Shown: in pieces, positions 1 to 29,200 of the stretch
How the letters are laid out: every line of letters begins with the position of its first letter
How positions within the stretch are numbered: position 1 is the stretch's first letter
Origin: Phalacrocorax aristotelis
Taxonomy: Eukaryota > Chordata > Aves > Suliformes > Phalacrocoracidae
Assembly (NCBI RefSeq): GCF_949628215.1
Contig: NC_134276.1
Span: 110,832,756-110,896,755, forward strand
Length of the DNA stretch: 64,000 bases
Reading direction: 5' to 3'
Program-made: the position numbers and the translations under genes
Notes under the pieces: model-generated
Database searches by the model: none
What the model saw: the letters and a program-made list of their open reading frames with translations, nothing else
Told to the model about the DNA's origin: nothing

Positions 1-14711
<14,711 letters not shown>

Positions 14712-15558
14712 TTCACTCCTGCTGCTTTTCTGCAGATTTTCAGAAGCGACAATCAGGTTTGCTGGTGTGATGGCACAGAAGAAGAACACAAAATATTCTC
14801 AACACCGAGAATCTACTTCTGTCTGATGTATGATGCTCTAGACTGTTTAATATGTGGACACTTCACAGCCGAATATTAGCTGATAATAAGACTGTCTCAA
14901 GGTTTTCTCTTCAATGAATCCACAGTCAGTTCACTGAAAAAGTTTACACACATATTTATAAAGATTTGTACAGTAAATGCATTTTCTATAGTAAAGAGAA
15001 ATGTTTTAGGTAGTGGTACATAATCTGGATGTGTTCATTTCTGGAAATGTCCAAAATGTAAATATTGTATATATTTATTTTCAAACCTATCAAAAAGTAG
15101 ACTAACATCTCCTTCTCTTTATCCTGGAGGTACAAAACAGCTATAGTGTGAATCTGAATCAAGCTCTCTGTGTTCATTATCTTTTAGAGAACACAGCCAT
15201 CTGAATGACTTATGCACTGGCAATTTCTTTATTGTTATTTCCACACCTGTTCTCATTCTTCCCAAGCATTACACAGAGAATGCAAGCTTGGAGAAAAAAA
15301 AAAAATCAGTATCAACGCTATGTTTTTGTAATAATTTTTTGTGAAGTTCTTGCCTTTTGTGTGCGGTGTGAAGTTTGTTAATAGGGTATTTGTTTGTATA
15401 CAAAACTCGGAAGCTAATATGGTTATTGTGCACTGTTGTCTTTCATATGAGATTTTATTGTATTTCCCGGCATATTTTGTACTGAAATACACATTTTAAT
15501 TGCCTGTCTTCTTTTAGAGTACTTCCTTCAACAATAAAGAGTATCATGGGTTTGAGCC
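14712..15558 (+). other. SAMSN1: SAMSN1 3' UTR with polyadenylation signal
   Basis: AT-rich sequence after the stop codon with no conserved ORF. A canonical AATAAA lies at 15533-15538, so cleavage is expected about 15-25 bases later. The end point is inferred. It is the only AATAAA close to the gene end that I noted. Confidence 0.7.
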
Positions 15559-16879
15559 CTTTAAAAACTACTTGATTTTTAACGCGGTCATTACATTTCA
15601 AAGACTGCTCTGTTCTAAGACTAACACAGTAAATGGCAACTCCACGGAGCATTTTTATCATGCATAATAATCTGTGTATCAAATCAATAGAGGAACATTT
15701 TGCTCACTAATTAGTCACACAATTTTCATGATTTAAGACATTTTGTGTTTATGTTAAAAAGATTCCACACATTGCTGACGGCTTAAAAGAAAATCACCTT
15801 CAGAAGAGATGAAACACAGAAAGCTCCCCCCCAAAAAGAGTCGTTCTGAAGAAGCTATAAACAAATGGAAAGCTTTTCTCCCTTTTTTTTCCCCCCCAAT
15901 GGAAATGCTTTCTGTGGTTTTCATGACCCCTCAGATGGCTACTGCTGTTGGACTCCTAATACACAGATCTGCTTTGAAGGCTGTAGTATACAAAATGGCG
16001 ATTTTAGAAAGTTGCATTAACTAGATCTCAAAGATTTGCATTAAATAAACTCTGTTTAGAAAAATAAACAGGAATGGAAGATGCTAAGATTTTTTCTTTT
16101 TTTAACTTATTTTTTATGCTGCCAACAATAGTCATCATTTAGCAGCAATGACCCCATATTGCCAGGCATTGAGGTGATACAGAATCCCTTGACAGGATGA
16201 AGTATGTGAGAGCTTGTATCAAGCAGCTATATTTGTTTCTTAGTGCTTTTCTAACCACTAGTGTGTCATGACACGCAGTTCTGACTTCACTTAATATGTC
16301 TTTAATAACTTCCGAAATAATGTATTTGGATTGGCTTCTATCATCTCCTCATTCTAGAGAAGGACTGAAATCAGTCTGAATTCCTCTAAGAGGGGCTTAC
16401 CTTTTGGCTTTTGTGGCAGAGGAGCTTAGTCTTCAGGTTGCTTCCATCTAGACATCTGTAAAATTGCTGAACTTGTAAAAATATGTTGAGGCAAGCTTAA
16501 ATACAATTTACTGTCAAGAAACAGCTAAGCTAGCTGGGTCAAGGACTAACAACCACAGAGACCAGAGATGTGCCGTGATACAAATACCCTGAGAAATCTT
16601 TATCTGCATAGGTCTGCAAATGAAAATACGCCTCCCTAACTAGTTACAGTGAGACAGGCAAGGCTTTCAACTGAGCAAAATACCCAACAGCTGCTATTAT
16701 TTTACAGGAATCAAACCCTGCGTAACTTGGACTGATGGCAAGAGGATAAAGGCATAAGCGTAAGTAGTTTGTAACTATGGGCGTGAGCTGTGGTTTAACC
16801 ACTCCTGTCTCTAATCAGTAAGGCTTTGTCCAAAGGCCTTCTTGTTTAGAAAAATGTGTCAACTCTGAAAACTTGTTTG
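15559..16879. other. Intergenic, no gene recognised
   Basis: AT-rich downstream flank of SAMSN1. It holds short homopolymer runs (C8 near 15,890) but no coding, RNA or repeat family that I can support. Confidence 0.7.
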
Positions 16880-18255
16880 TGTCAACCAAAATCCTCGCTG
16901 CCCAAGTTACAGAAGGCAAAGGCAGACACTGGGAGAACGAAGAACCGCCCACTGTAGGAGAAGATCAGGTTCAAGACCATCTAAGGAAATGAAGGTGCAC
17001 AAGTACATGGCTTCACTAAAGGCAAATCGTGCCTGAAAATTTGGTGGCCTTCTACAATGGGGTTACAGTGTTGCTGGATAAGGGAAGAGAAACTGAGGTA
17101 ATCTACCTGGACTTGTGCAAAGTATTTGACACTGTCCCACACAACATCCTTGTCTCTAAATTGGAAAGACATCGATTTGACAGATGGACCACTCAGTGGA
17201 TAAGGAATTGGCCAGATGGTCTCACTCAAGGAGTTGTAGTCAATGGCTCGATGTTCAAGTGGAGACCAGTGACGAGTGGCATTCCTCAGGGGTCAGTATC
17301 AGGACCAGCACTATTCAATATTTTTATTAGCAACGTGGACAGTGGGATTGAGTGCACCCTCAGCAAGTCTGCTGATGACACCAAGCTGTGTGTGGTGGTC
17401 GACACACTGGAGGGAAGGGATGCTGTCCAGAGAGACCCTGACAGGCTTGAGAGGTGGGCCCATGCAAACCACATGAAGTTCAACAAGGCCAAGTGCAAGG
17501 TCCTGCACATGGGTTGGGGCAACCCCCAGTATCAATACAGGCTGGACAGAGACTGGATTGAGAGCAACCCTGAGGAGGACTTGGGGATGTTGGCTGATGA
17601 GAAGCTCAACATGACCCCACAATGTGCGCTTGCAGCCCAGAAAGTGAACTGTATCCTGGGTTGCATCAAGTGTGACCAGCAAGACAAGGGAAGTGATTTT
17701 GCCCCTCTACTCCATTGTCGTGAAACCCCACCTGGAGTAGTGTGTTCAGCTCTGGGGAACCCAACAAAAGAAGAACATGGACCTGTTGAAGTGTGTCTAG
17801 AGGAGGGCCACAAAGGTGATCAGAGGGCTGGAGCACCTCTCCTGTGAAGGCAGGCTGAGAGAGTTGGGGTTGTTAAGCCTGGAGAAGAGAAGGCTGCGGA
17901 GAGACCTTATTGCAGCCTTTCAGTACCTGAAGGTGCATCCTACAAGAAGGCTGGAGAGGGACTTTACAAGGGCAGGTAGTGATAGGACAAGTAGTAATGG
18001 TTTTAAACTGAAAAAGAGTAGATTTAGACTAGATATAAGGAAGAAATTCTTCACTGTGAGGGTGGTGAGGCACTGGAATAGGTTGCCCAGAGAAGCTGTG
18101 GATGAGCCATCACTGAAAGTGTTAAAGGCCAGGTTGGATGGGGCTTTGAGAAACCTGGTCTCTTGGAAGGTGTCCCTGCCCATGGCAGGGGAGATGGAAC
18201 TAGATGATCTTTAAGGTCACTTCCAACCCAAGCCGTTTTATGATTCTATGATTGT
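16880..18255 (+). mobile_element. CR1 LINE, 5'-truncated and internally deleted, with reverse-transcriptase remnant
   Basis: The longest open frame (17029-17847) reads as the C-terminal half of CR1 ORF2 reverse transcriptase: [27 protein letters not shown], then SADDTKLC at the catalytic F/YADD site. A second frame (17816-18214) continues with [32 protein letters not shown] and RHWNRLPREAVD, so there is a frameshift near 17,700-17,820. The upstream part (about 16,900-17,000) matches the WENEEPPTVGEDQV region but jumps straight to the [14 protein letters not shown] region, an internal deletion of a few hundred bases. The 3' end carries the CR1-type TATGATTCTATGATT tail at about 18,239-18,253. 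The 5' boundary is approximate. It cannot move by itself. Confidence 0.95.
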
Positions 18256-21200
18256 TCAAGGCATTTGTAACTTCCTGTGAAGGCAAAGCAGATTAGATCT
18301 CAAACTGAGAAACTTCCGTTCTCTCAAGCTATTCTGAGAAAAAGAATGAGGAAATTTCGTACCACAAAGAAAAAGATGCTTTTTTCTTTCCTACAACAAG
18401 CATACCCAACCTTCTTTCATCTTCTCAGTGGTCTTGTTAATCACACTGATCATGGATTAAACTGTTTGTAATAGCATAAACAGTTCTCTGATCGGCTTTA
18501 GTGCTGTGCAAACAGAATAAAAGGTAATTCTAGAAATTCTTGAAGAAAGTCTGGTGGAGATCTGAGCTACTTTTGAGGAATCTTTAAAATGTCCCAGAGA
18601 CAGGGAAGGGAAGGGAAGCAGCAGAGGTTTTGTTCCTTTCTGTCACTTGCTCAATGGTGTAATTTCCCTTTTAATTTTTATTAATCTTCTGCTATGATCA
18701 AGGAGGACTATAAGGTTTGTAAGGCTCTTATTTGGAGATAAGCGAGAGCCCACTGTTCCCTGTAATTACAAAGCATACAAAAAGATGCAAAAACAACCCA
18801 GTAATAGTAGAGGTGAAGCTAACAGGGCCAGGCCTACTGGCCTTTAGCCAGTGGGGATTTCCCCTGCTGCAGAAGGCTGCAGTGCAGCTGCAGCCCACTT
18901 CCCCCCAGGGGTGCAGGGTTGGGCTGGCTGCTGGCACGTGTGCAGCCGCCTGCCCACAGCAGAAAGCTGGTAACTCAGAAAGACTTAGGTGACCCACAGA
19001 AAAATGCAGGTGGTGGCAGACGAACTCGTCCCTAGTGATGAACCACCTCTGGTCAAAGTTAACATTGCTTTTAGCAGCGTTGCCTCATGCTCAGCCCCAT
19101 TTGACTGCTGTTCACAGATGGCATCACATTAAAGGAGGACTGCTCTACTGTAAAAAAGGGTAGCAGAGTGCCAGACCACAGACCTGTGGTCCATGTAAAC
19201 TAGCCTGCAGATCCCAGGAGTCAGCATCCTGCTCTCTGGGGTTTACAACAAAACTTGTGAAAGTCAGTGGGCATAAATGCATCAGCATAGTGGCTAGCAG
19301 CAAAGAGTGTTTTGCATTCGTTTTGCTGAGGTGTGAATGAGCACATGAAGCGTAAGGCAGAATGTGGGCATACTTCTGGAAATTCTGGAGGAGACTGACC
19401 TCCAAGGGACTCAACTAATTACTGGCTGCCAGCTGGACTTTGCTGCGCTCGTACAACACTCTGAGCCCAGCAGTCCATCCAATTTTCCACCCACCTTACC
19501 GTCCAGTTGCCCATCCCATACTTCACCATCCTACCACTGAGTGGCCAATCTCCTGTGATGTGACAAAACCCACAGCTCACTAGCCATGATATAAAAGGGA
19601 CCTTTATACCATAGAGCTTGCTCCCAGATAGTGGCAATTAAAATAATTTCTGGCATTGTCAGGGGATCTGCATCACACTGGTGGAGCCATTAGGAAAGAA
19701 GGCTGGTGCAGAGTGCACAAGGCAGTTTTGAAAGAAAAAAAAGATACTTCAGGTGCTCTGAACCAGACAGGCTGGTTTCTACATGTCACTAGGTTCACAG
19801 GATGAGTACAACCTGCCCCTTTCCCTGGAAATTAGCTGTACCATCAAGCCAAGGTCAGTACAGTTCTTTCTGCCCACAGATACAAACATGCGTACACACA
19901 CAAACCTGTGGTGTCAACAGGTAAAGGAAAACATGCCATAGTCTCCTCCAGTGCCTTGGGTCATGTTAGCAGCTTGGTGTCTGTCCTAAGACAGCCTCAA
20001 TAGCAGTTTTGCAACTGAGTCACATGTCATCATACATGGCTGAGCCTTCTTCCATGACAGAGGGAAGTAGTACCATCACATCTAGTAACAGTATAGCAAA
20101 CCCTCTGCCAACAAACCACAGCTTGAAGCTGAGGTTTTGGGTTACGTTAGCCACTGAAGAGACTATTTGCATCACACTGATGTCTGCTGGCTGCATATGT
20201 TGTACTACTGCTTTGTGCAATGACACTCTTTGGTCATTTCCAGGAATATTTAATATGGAATGGTGTAAGCACCCTCTTTTCATCTAAGGGCTCCGGCATG
20301 AGGTGTTCACTTGCGTCCTTGATCTTTGGTTCCTGGTATGCAATAAGCAGATTTTTCCCTACATCTCAGGGGAGAATGTGGAAAAGGCTGTCAAATGTCT
20401 GTGTAGAGCATTCAGTTTGTGTGTCTCCAGTGTTTGTCCTACCTGATGAACCCATCAGCATGGAGCTCCTTGTCTGACTCTAAAGTTCTGAGGGCTGGCC
20501 AGAGGGCTGGCACTAGCTAGCATCCTTGCCACAGAGAGACAACCAGCCAGTGAGTCTGTCAAGCTCTGTATTTTACCTGGCCCTTGAAGAAGGGCTTGTC
20601 TGTCCACTGGAAGACCAACAAAAGTGGTGTAAAAATCTTCTATTTACTCCTGTCTTGAAAAGGCCAAGAAATGCCACTACAAGCACATGGCAAAAGGGAA
20701 TGAGGGATAGTAATAAGTTCAGGGAAACGCAGCTGTTGAATGTACAGAGTCACATCACATATGCATAATAAACAGCAGTCATTGCAATGAACCTGAATTT
20801 CTTGGGAAACACATATTCTCTAGAAGGAGGAAATAGGTGGGAGGCAGTCCATGATAGGCAAGGGGCATCTGAGATGGTCATTTCAATTTTTGTGGCCAGA
20901 CAGAATTTGGTCTGATACACCTAGTTATCTGTGCCAGGTATGAGATAGCAATAGCATGGAAAATCTGCCTGTGCCAGGAAGTCATGCACAAATGAGAGAC
21001 GAGAGCTGGAGAGCAAGTGGTGTTCCTTACCAGTTCACATACCTTGGCTGCTTAATTTAAACCTGGACAGCGTCCCACAGTGCGTGCGTTCCCTGGACAG
21101 AGCCCACATGTCCTCACCTCCTAAGGCCCATTCCCCACATCGACCAAATACATTAATGCCCTCCTATTCACTGGTGCTCTGATGTGGGGCTGTGGCAAAC

Positions 21201-24200
21201 CCCAGGCTTTCTAAAATGATCTGCATTCAAAGACCTCAGGTTTCAAAGTCTGATTCTCCATAGCTCCTCCATACTCGCAGTGAGTGAGGGTTAGATGCAC
21301 ACTTACTACTATCCCATTACTTTTCCATCAGAGAAGCTGTGCAACCCAGGTGTTCCAGAATATCTGTCGCCCTTCCCCAGTCACGGTTCTGGAGCTGTTC
21401 TCCACATACGGAAAAGCTCTATTGTTGTGTGTCATACATAGGCTTTTAGGGTGGAATATCAAAGGTGTAGACATGTTGTGCAACTCAGCATCAGGACACG
21501 GGGACAGGTTAAGAGCGTGTGGGGCCATGAGGCAGTTTTGACAGACTGTGGGCGAGCTGGTTGACACTGACTACCAGTCATGTCCATATTGCCAAGGGAG
21601 GAACTGGGAGGCCTTCAACCTGAATCATACCCAAGCCTTCACTCTCCTGCAGAAGGAGCCAAACAGTGTGAATCATAGCTGCCTTGAACGCAGACTAACA
21701 CCGCCAGCCTTTTGCCACTTCTCTGTGGAAAGAAACAAGGTAAGTAAGGTAAGTTGTGTCTGCGACATACGTTATATCACAAATCATTCTAAAATGTTCG
21801 CCATCATATTGGAGAGCAGTCCCTTGCTGGCTATCAAAAAAATATCCTCCAGGGAAAGCACTTCTTAAAACACTATTGGCAATAACCTTACACTTTACAG
21901 AGTGCAAATGTAAAAGAAAGCCACTCATGTGGGAAAAACACGCTTCAGAGAAAAATGAATATAGCAAAACCGAGGAATTTCTGTGCTTTCAAAGAAATCA
22001 CTCTGTATATTATCTAACTGCTCTGCCTCCTAAGTTTGCTCTCATCTTTAACATAAGAGGTGAATGACTAGCATCGTTCTTTATGCTGGCATATTAAAAT
22101 AAAATGTAACTTACTGGAGAACAGTTATTTCTCTTTAAATACTTTTATGGTAAAAATATACAGTAAATACTTATTTTACCTCCTTTTCCATCTGTCTAGC
22201 TATATGGCTATTTAAAGACAGGTGAAGTATCAGAAGAAGCTAGAAGATTATTAGCGTAACTGATAGCTCTGCACCACTCAGTTAATGCTGTGAATATGCT
22301 TACAGGACATCTACCTGTCTTCTTAGTTCTGCTTTATTTTTAGACAAAATGTACCAGCAATCATTGCTTATTTTAACTTTGTCAAGCAAAACATGCTTTG
22401 TAACCTAGAAAAGGCTTTGGAGGTGTTGCTTTCTCATTTTCCTTTCAGAGTGAAGGGAAAGCCATCATTAGTGGAAGTGGTTGTGTGATCAGTGACTTTG
22501 TCAGCTATGGCTTCCCTTCATTAGAGAAAAAAATGGGAAAAACTGCCTGGTTTGGACTGAAGTTTTCCATTGAATTGAGTGGAACTGAGTGAATTCCACA
22601 ACTAAACTTAGTTAAGGGATCAAAAATACCGTATGTTGTGAAACGCATCAAGACTATGGCTACATTGGCCAGGCCCTACAGGTGGTTAGTGAGGTCTGTG
22701 AAAGGAAAGACAGTATCTGAGTGCCCAGGAGAACAGGACCTGTGTATGAGAGAAGATGGATATACTCTGACTTATGCTTTTAATATAGCAGTGAATGTGT
22801 GTTTAATATAACACTGGTTTCCCCTGTGAGGCAAACCAACCACCTATAATTCTTGCTTAAACTCAGTCTCTGCAGCACCATAATTTCATGTTTTACTCTG
22901 GAGAAAGACCTAAATCTTGCACAACTGGCAGAGAATTTAGACATTATTTGCCAAAAATAAACAAATTTGTCTGAGATGCAATTCAACAATTTAAGATCCT
23001 AGATAACAGGATTAGCTACATACTGCACAGTACTTCACAGTTTCAAAATTGAGTACAGGGATCATTTAATTAAAACCTATTCAACTGAAAATCCTATTTA
23101 TCTGAAACAAATGTTTGCCCTATCTATAATATCAACAAACTATTCACATGAGCAACTAGCAATAAACAACAGAAAGATGCACAATGAATGTCAATTAACA
23201 CAATTTGCTTTCAAATAAACTTGCAGTTTATGTATACAGCTTTAGTACTGTCCTGTGTATCCATTATAAAGGTCAATTAACCTCAATTGCAGCTAGTCAG
23301 CTATTTCTAAAACAAAATCAGCATAAGATACCTTTTTTTTTTTTTCTTTTTTATATCAGCATCTCAGTAATTCAGTTGCCTGGCACTGAAGAACTTCTAA
23401 ATTGCTAAAAGTCTTTGCTAAAAGTTTTATGTTGGAAGTGCCAAAAAAAGAAAAAAAAAAAAGAAGGAATGAGATTGGCTGAAATTGGTGAGGTGTCACA
23501 GTGAGGCTGCAAAAAGGTTTTAAAAATTATTCGTTATTCAGCATAGGATCATACGGATTCGGAACAACAAAGAGCTTTGGTACATGTGTTCCTCAAAGGA
23601 TGAAAATCTTCCTAAGTAAAGCTTTCAATGCATACACTAATCTATGACTACACTAACAAATCTTTTGAAATAGAAATCCTTGCTGAAAATGGCCTGTGTG
23701 TTTTAAGCACTATCAAAGATATTTTTCCTCCCCTCTCCCCTTTGGCTGCAGAATGTCAGCATTTATGCCACAAGTCAATCAGGTGCTCACTTGTTCTGCT
23801 TAATCAGGAAGAAATGGTACCATCTGAGCACCAGGAGCTCTAATCTGGAATTGCACAAGCACCACTAACTCAAAGGACCATCAATGTTGTACAAAGCAAA
23901 AGCAAGTGGTTAAGAATTCTGACACATTGGTCTGTGAAGGAGTGTGACACTTTAAATGAGAATATTTTTATTCACACTCAGGAAAATACAGGTGAATCAC
24001 TGGACTTAGATAAAGGCTTGTTTTCTCAGACTTTTCTTAACCTGTCAGTGTTTGAGAGGCAATTTAACTCACTTCTTAAAAATAACATGAAAGGTGGTGC
24101 CTTGACATCATGAACCACAGTTCTGGCCCTACCAGATGCTTCTACAGTGTTTTTGAAGCTGATGATAGTTATAAAATGGCTACAGTGGTGTCTTCTCTCT

Positions 24201-26050
24201 TTAGAAAAGAAAACACACAAGACTGTACAAAGACCTGGGGGGAAAAAAGATTGCTTTCTCGGAGTCTACTAACAAAACCTTATTCACAGAAGGTTAACAG
24301 GGGCTCTGTGCTTGCTTTGTCCTTTATGAACTTCGTCTTTGCCGTAGGCAGACATCATTCAGTGCTACAGTGTATTTTTCCCAATGCTACTACTACTGAG
24401 GCTCATGGAATATAAAAAAATATGCTAAAACTAAGAACATAATTATCCAGACATAAAACTGTAGGAAAATGCTTAGTTTTCTGGCACCTGTGTTCCCTAA
24501 GGCTTCTGAAACGCTTACTATTGCAGCCTGAGAATTACAGAGTCTCTTAACTACATTACAGTATCCTGACTCACTGCTCCTTCCTACTTCAGTGCTTAAG
24601 CCTTCCTAAAGGTGATCTTTACTTACTACTTCATTGCTATAGCAAACACCAAACTCCATTACACTCTTTAACTTACTAGGACTACATCAGTAAAAATGGT
24701 GACTATTCTTCATAAAAATGTAAGAGTCACATGCCTGGCTGATGGGTATGTGCTTTCAAAATTCAGCTACAAACATGAACATGATTCATGCCCACTGAAG
24801 AAGCGAAAAAATGTCTTTTAATTTGTTCACATTGCTAAAAGAAGCCCTCCTAAAACAAGTCAGTGTCTGAATCTTAGTGTTATGGTTTCAGCATGAGACA
24901 GTGAAAACAGATGTGTAGCTTGGCTAGCTAACAATGAATGGTTGATCTATACAGACTAGGCTAGAAATCTTCCACTAATCCCTAAGTTTTGTGTAAAAAG
25001 AGAAAATGTGCTGTTATTGATGCAGGATATGCTAAGATGCTGCAGTTCCTTCAACTGAAAAAAAAATATTTGCTATGATTTCTCACCAGTTGAAAAAACT
25101 TTGCAATGAAACAGTTCTGTATGCCCATAAGAACTATTTGTTAAAGGAAAACGTGCCTTATAAATAATGGGGTTTGTTCTGGTAACGTTATAAGAAATCG
25201 ACCATCTGAGTCAGCCAGCTTGGAGTAAGGTAATACCTCCTAAAAGGCATCCTGAACATCATCAGGGTCTTGTGAAACAACATTTTGATTAGCTAAGTGA
25301 AAATGAATCACAAGTGTTGGCATACAGCTATGCTATCATTTTATTCAAAGAATGATCAATCGGTAGCAGAGTGATGAAACATTAAACAGAAAGATCAATT
25401 CAAGACATTATATTCTTACAAGACTCCTAGATCCTCTACTCAAGACCTGATAGTTTCCACCAGACTTATCAGACATGGACGATAATTACAAAGATATGGT
25501 AATTGAGGGCATTAAATCAAGCATGTGAGCTAGACCTGCTGTCACAGCAAGAACTTCTTCACTGAGAACTGGCAGAGAAGGATTTTCTTCCCCCTCGACT
25601 GGCACAGCAGGGTTCTCATCCAGCCACTGGCACAGTAACAGGTTCCACTTTAAATCTATCCTATCCACACCCTGTTGAAGTAATTCAGTTAATTGCGTGC
25701 ATCAGTCTCTGCAGAAATCTTTCATACTGCTAGTTATGTCCTTGGATGAGTATGGTAGCAATCAAGCACTGCAACGGCACACTGCTGCCTGCTAGATCTG
25801 GAATCACTGCTACAGAGCCAAGAGTCCACTTAAGCACCAAGGAACCAAGAAGCCCACAAGATCATCTAAGCTTTTAAATGCTATAAATTTCTCAAGAAGG
25901 GATGTGCCGTAAGCATAAATGTTCACCGTGGCACAAAGCACTATATAGGGGGAAAAACTAGCCAGAGTATGACTTGACAATTTAAAGAATGTGATAGTAA
26001 TGTTAGTTATTTAAATTTCCTTTTTTTAGCTTTAGGGAAAGGAAAAAAAT
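18256..26050. other. Intergenic, mostly unrecognised
   Basis: Contains a possible minus-strand LINE fragment (about 19,420-19,560) and an imperfect inverted repeat (22,451-22,520). Many open frames of 60-106 codons exist (for example 20009-20287 and 21548-21868) but they overlap on both strands, lack splice or family signals and look random. Confidence 0.6.
19420..19560 (-). repeat. Possible LINE ORF2 fragment
   Basis: Text such as GAGCCCAGCAGTCCATCCAA and TTTTCCACCCACCTTACC resembles a stretch seen repeatedly in avian LINE copies on the antisense strand. Similarity appears to stop near 19,540. The assignment rests on memory alone and is weak. Confidence 0.35.
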
Positions 26051-26296
<246 letters not shown>

Positions 26297-29200
26297 CCAA
26301 AAGAATTTCAAGGAAGGCCAGACAGAACATTCACCTAGACAGCTGAGACACAGTTCTTCTACAGACTGTGCCAATATTGACTTCCACATAAAATCCTATT
26401 TTTTTATAGAAAAGGTTAACCTTCCACAATTTACTTACTCATGAAATATAAGGTGAACAGAGACACTGATGCAAATGATCCAGTATATTAAAAAATGCAT
26501 TGAGCCAGGAAACATTCAAAGTTCTGTTATAAATTATCTTTCAAGGTCTGGGATAGTAGACATAGTGGCTGTGCCAAGCCCTATTAACTGGAATAGCTGA
26601 GTTTAGAAGGAATCTCCTTTTCAAGTTGGTCTCTAAAAGATAGAGGGGCTTCCTGTCCCACTCATCTTTTAAAGATTATTTTAAATGAAGTTTATAAATA
26701 GCCTATCACGCCGTTAGAACTCAGTAGTGACGTAGACATGGACAACTGGAAATATATGTTTCAAAGGAGCAAGGTATAATAACAACTCTTTGATCCCTTC
26801 CTATCCTATCCTATAAAGGATATCGTTACCATTTGTAAGGGGGGGGGGAGAAAGGGGGAAAATGGGCTTGGTTAGCTCTTGATATGAAGTGAAAATGTTA
26901 GGCTGTGATGTTTGCCTTCCTCTATTGCCCTCAGACAGCAATCAGAAAAGTAACTAAAGACAAGCAGGGAAGAACTGAGTTTATACGCTGCTGGTATGAA
27001 TAATAAAGTTTTTCTGCTGTTCTCGCCGGCCTAGGGCACCAGACAGATGAGATCACACCCCCTCCTTTATTTTTAACTACTATTCCACTGAGTCAGAGAA
27101 TCTGTGGTAATGCTGGGAGTTTGAAAGAGTAGGAGCCTATGAAGAAATTCCCCAAAACTTCCCACTGACTGGGGAGCTGAAAGGCCCGTAGGTGTTAGGT
27201 CCTAACTTAAGGCTTGATTGCATGAAATAGCCCATGTGGTGCAGTAATACTGCGCCAGGTCTCTGTGCAAACAATTTTATTCTGCTCTAATACAACAATT
27301 CTTTCCTCTTTATAAAGAAACTAGGGTTGTGGGGGAAGGTTCTGTGCAGGAGATCTGTTCCAGTTAAGCCCCAAACAGTTACAATACTCATCCATGTATT
27401 TCTTGGAGGAGGCAATTCTTCACAAAGAGAAAATGGCTAAACTCCAGAATCAGAGCTTAGAGATGGGATGAGTCCCTTTCTCCACAGGACTGTCCCTTAG
27501 TAGTTAGGTTTACAACTTGTCAGCATTTGCTGAGATGAATGGAAAGGTTTGATACAGGGTGGGACTATCTTTAAAATTAATTGTACTTTTCCTTTAAATA
27601 TGAGTAATGTGTTGGTGGTTGAGAAGTGAAAGGGATGAAATCAAAAAGGTGAAACAAAAATCTTTCCTTGGGTACAAGATCTGATATAAAGATATTTGTA
27701 ATGTATGCTGTTCTGAAAACCCTCTTACGCTTCGGAGGGACCATTCTGGTCCTGCGTACTTGCCGTGACTGAGGCAGAACAGGGTTAGTGTTGGGACAGC
27801 AGAAGAAATTCCCCGGGAAAAGAATTTCCTCTGATAGGTGTATTGACCCCAGCTAAAAAGAAAAGCCAAACTGATGCTGCATCTGAGAAGAGGTTTAAGG
27901 AGACCTTGCTCCAGTGTCCCCACCTTCAGTCTGCTTATGTGAATCTGGTGTCCCATGCCTTTGCAAAGCCAAAAGAGACAGCAGACTATGCAGTCAGCTG
28001 GGTTTGGGTTTCATGGTTCTTTGCTCAATATGTGAAGCTTTTGTGAGGGTCATGCAAGTTCATCAGTCAATCATGGAGCAACCCAGACACCATGCCCTCA
28101 TATGTTCAGGCGCTCTTTACAAGCCGCAGTATTTTAATACTATATGAAGTAATATGCCCAGCCAAAGCTGGTTTCTCCTACTCCTGCCAGAAGGTAAATT
28201 AGCAGTAACAGTTTTTACAACTACACCTTGTCAGTTATTTTAAAGTCAGTTTTAAACTTATGTGGTCACTGTTTTAGCAAGAAAAGCACATGTGCAGTAT
28301 CTTCCATACATGCTCTAACTATCTGGCATTTAATCATTCTTTTTAATCTAACTGAGAAAGATAACTCCTCTTGTGTCTAGTCTCTTAAGGAGGTGACTTA
28401 CTTCCTGTGTAATTTCACTTTGTGCGACATGAAAAACAACAATGTTGTTCATCTCTTCCTGTTTCCTTATTTTTAGCTCTAAGGTATAGAGCTCAGTACT
28501 GTTGCACATTATGCCAGAGGTCTATTAAGCAGCATACTCGTGCACCGATCTGGAAAAATGTAGCAGTCAATGATGCTGGCTGCATTCTGCACAAGCCTCA
28601 TAAATTGTGGGCACGTTCTCTGCAATGCTTAAGAGCTGCTGAGGTAAAAGAGAGAAGCTGTGCTACCTGCATGCATGACTGCTTGCCAGCACTGAAACGT
28701 TCCCTCCGAGCATGCTGCTGCTCCTTTGCCACCTTTGCTCCAAGGGGCATGTTAGCAGTGGGGGCAGAGAGGAGAAAGAGAAAGAAGGGCGCAGGGGATG
28801 CACCCAGGTTACACCTCTGACCACCCATATTCATTGTGGCTAAGGCCTTGGAGATGTCGCTAGATCATCAGCTCCCTGCTATGCAGGTCCCTACCTGCTC
28901 CAACCTGGCTATGGGCTGGCAGCCAGGCAAGGAGTTAGGAAGCCATAACCAGTTCCTCACTCTGCTTCAACAAATGTGGACTCAGCAAAGCTGAAGCTCT
29001 GGACCAGCACCTTTGCTGAACACAGAGCCTGGCATGCAGGTGTATTTTTACAACTTGCATTCTCCATTGAAGTCTGAGACTGGAACATTTATGCAGAAGT
29101 CATGCGCTGAGTTTTTAATTCTTTTCAGGCACAATGGTGTGTCAGCAGGTATTGTCTTGCTCACTGAAAGAATTAATCATCTTCAGCAGCCCTTCCAGTC

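Noticed and set aside
28422-28820. Cys-rich open frame of 132 codons
   Set aside because: The spacing of Cys residues does not fit a zinc finger or defensin pattern, and no signal peptide or exon boundaries support it.
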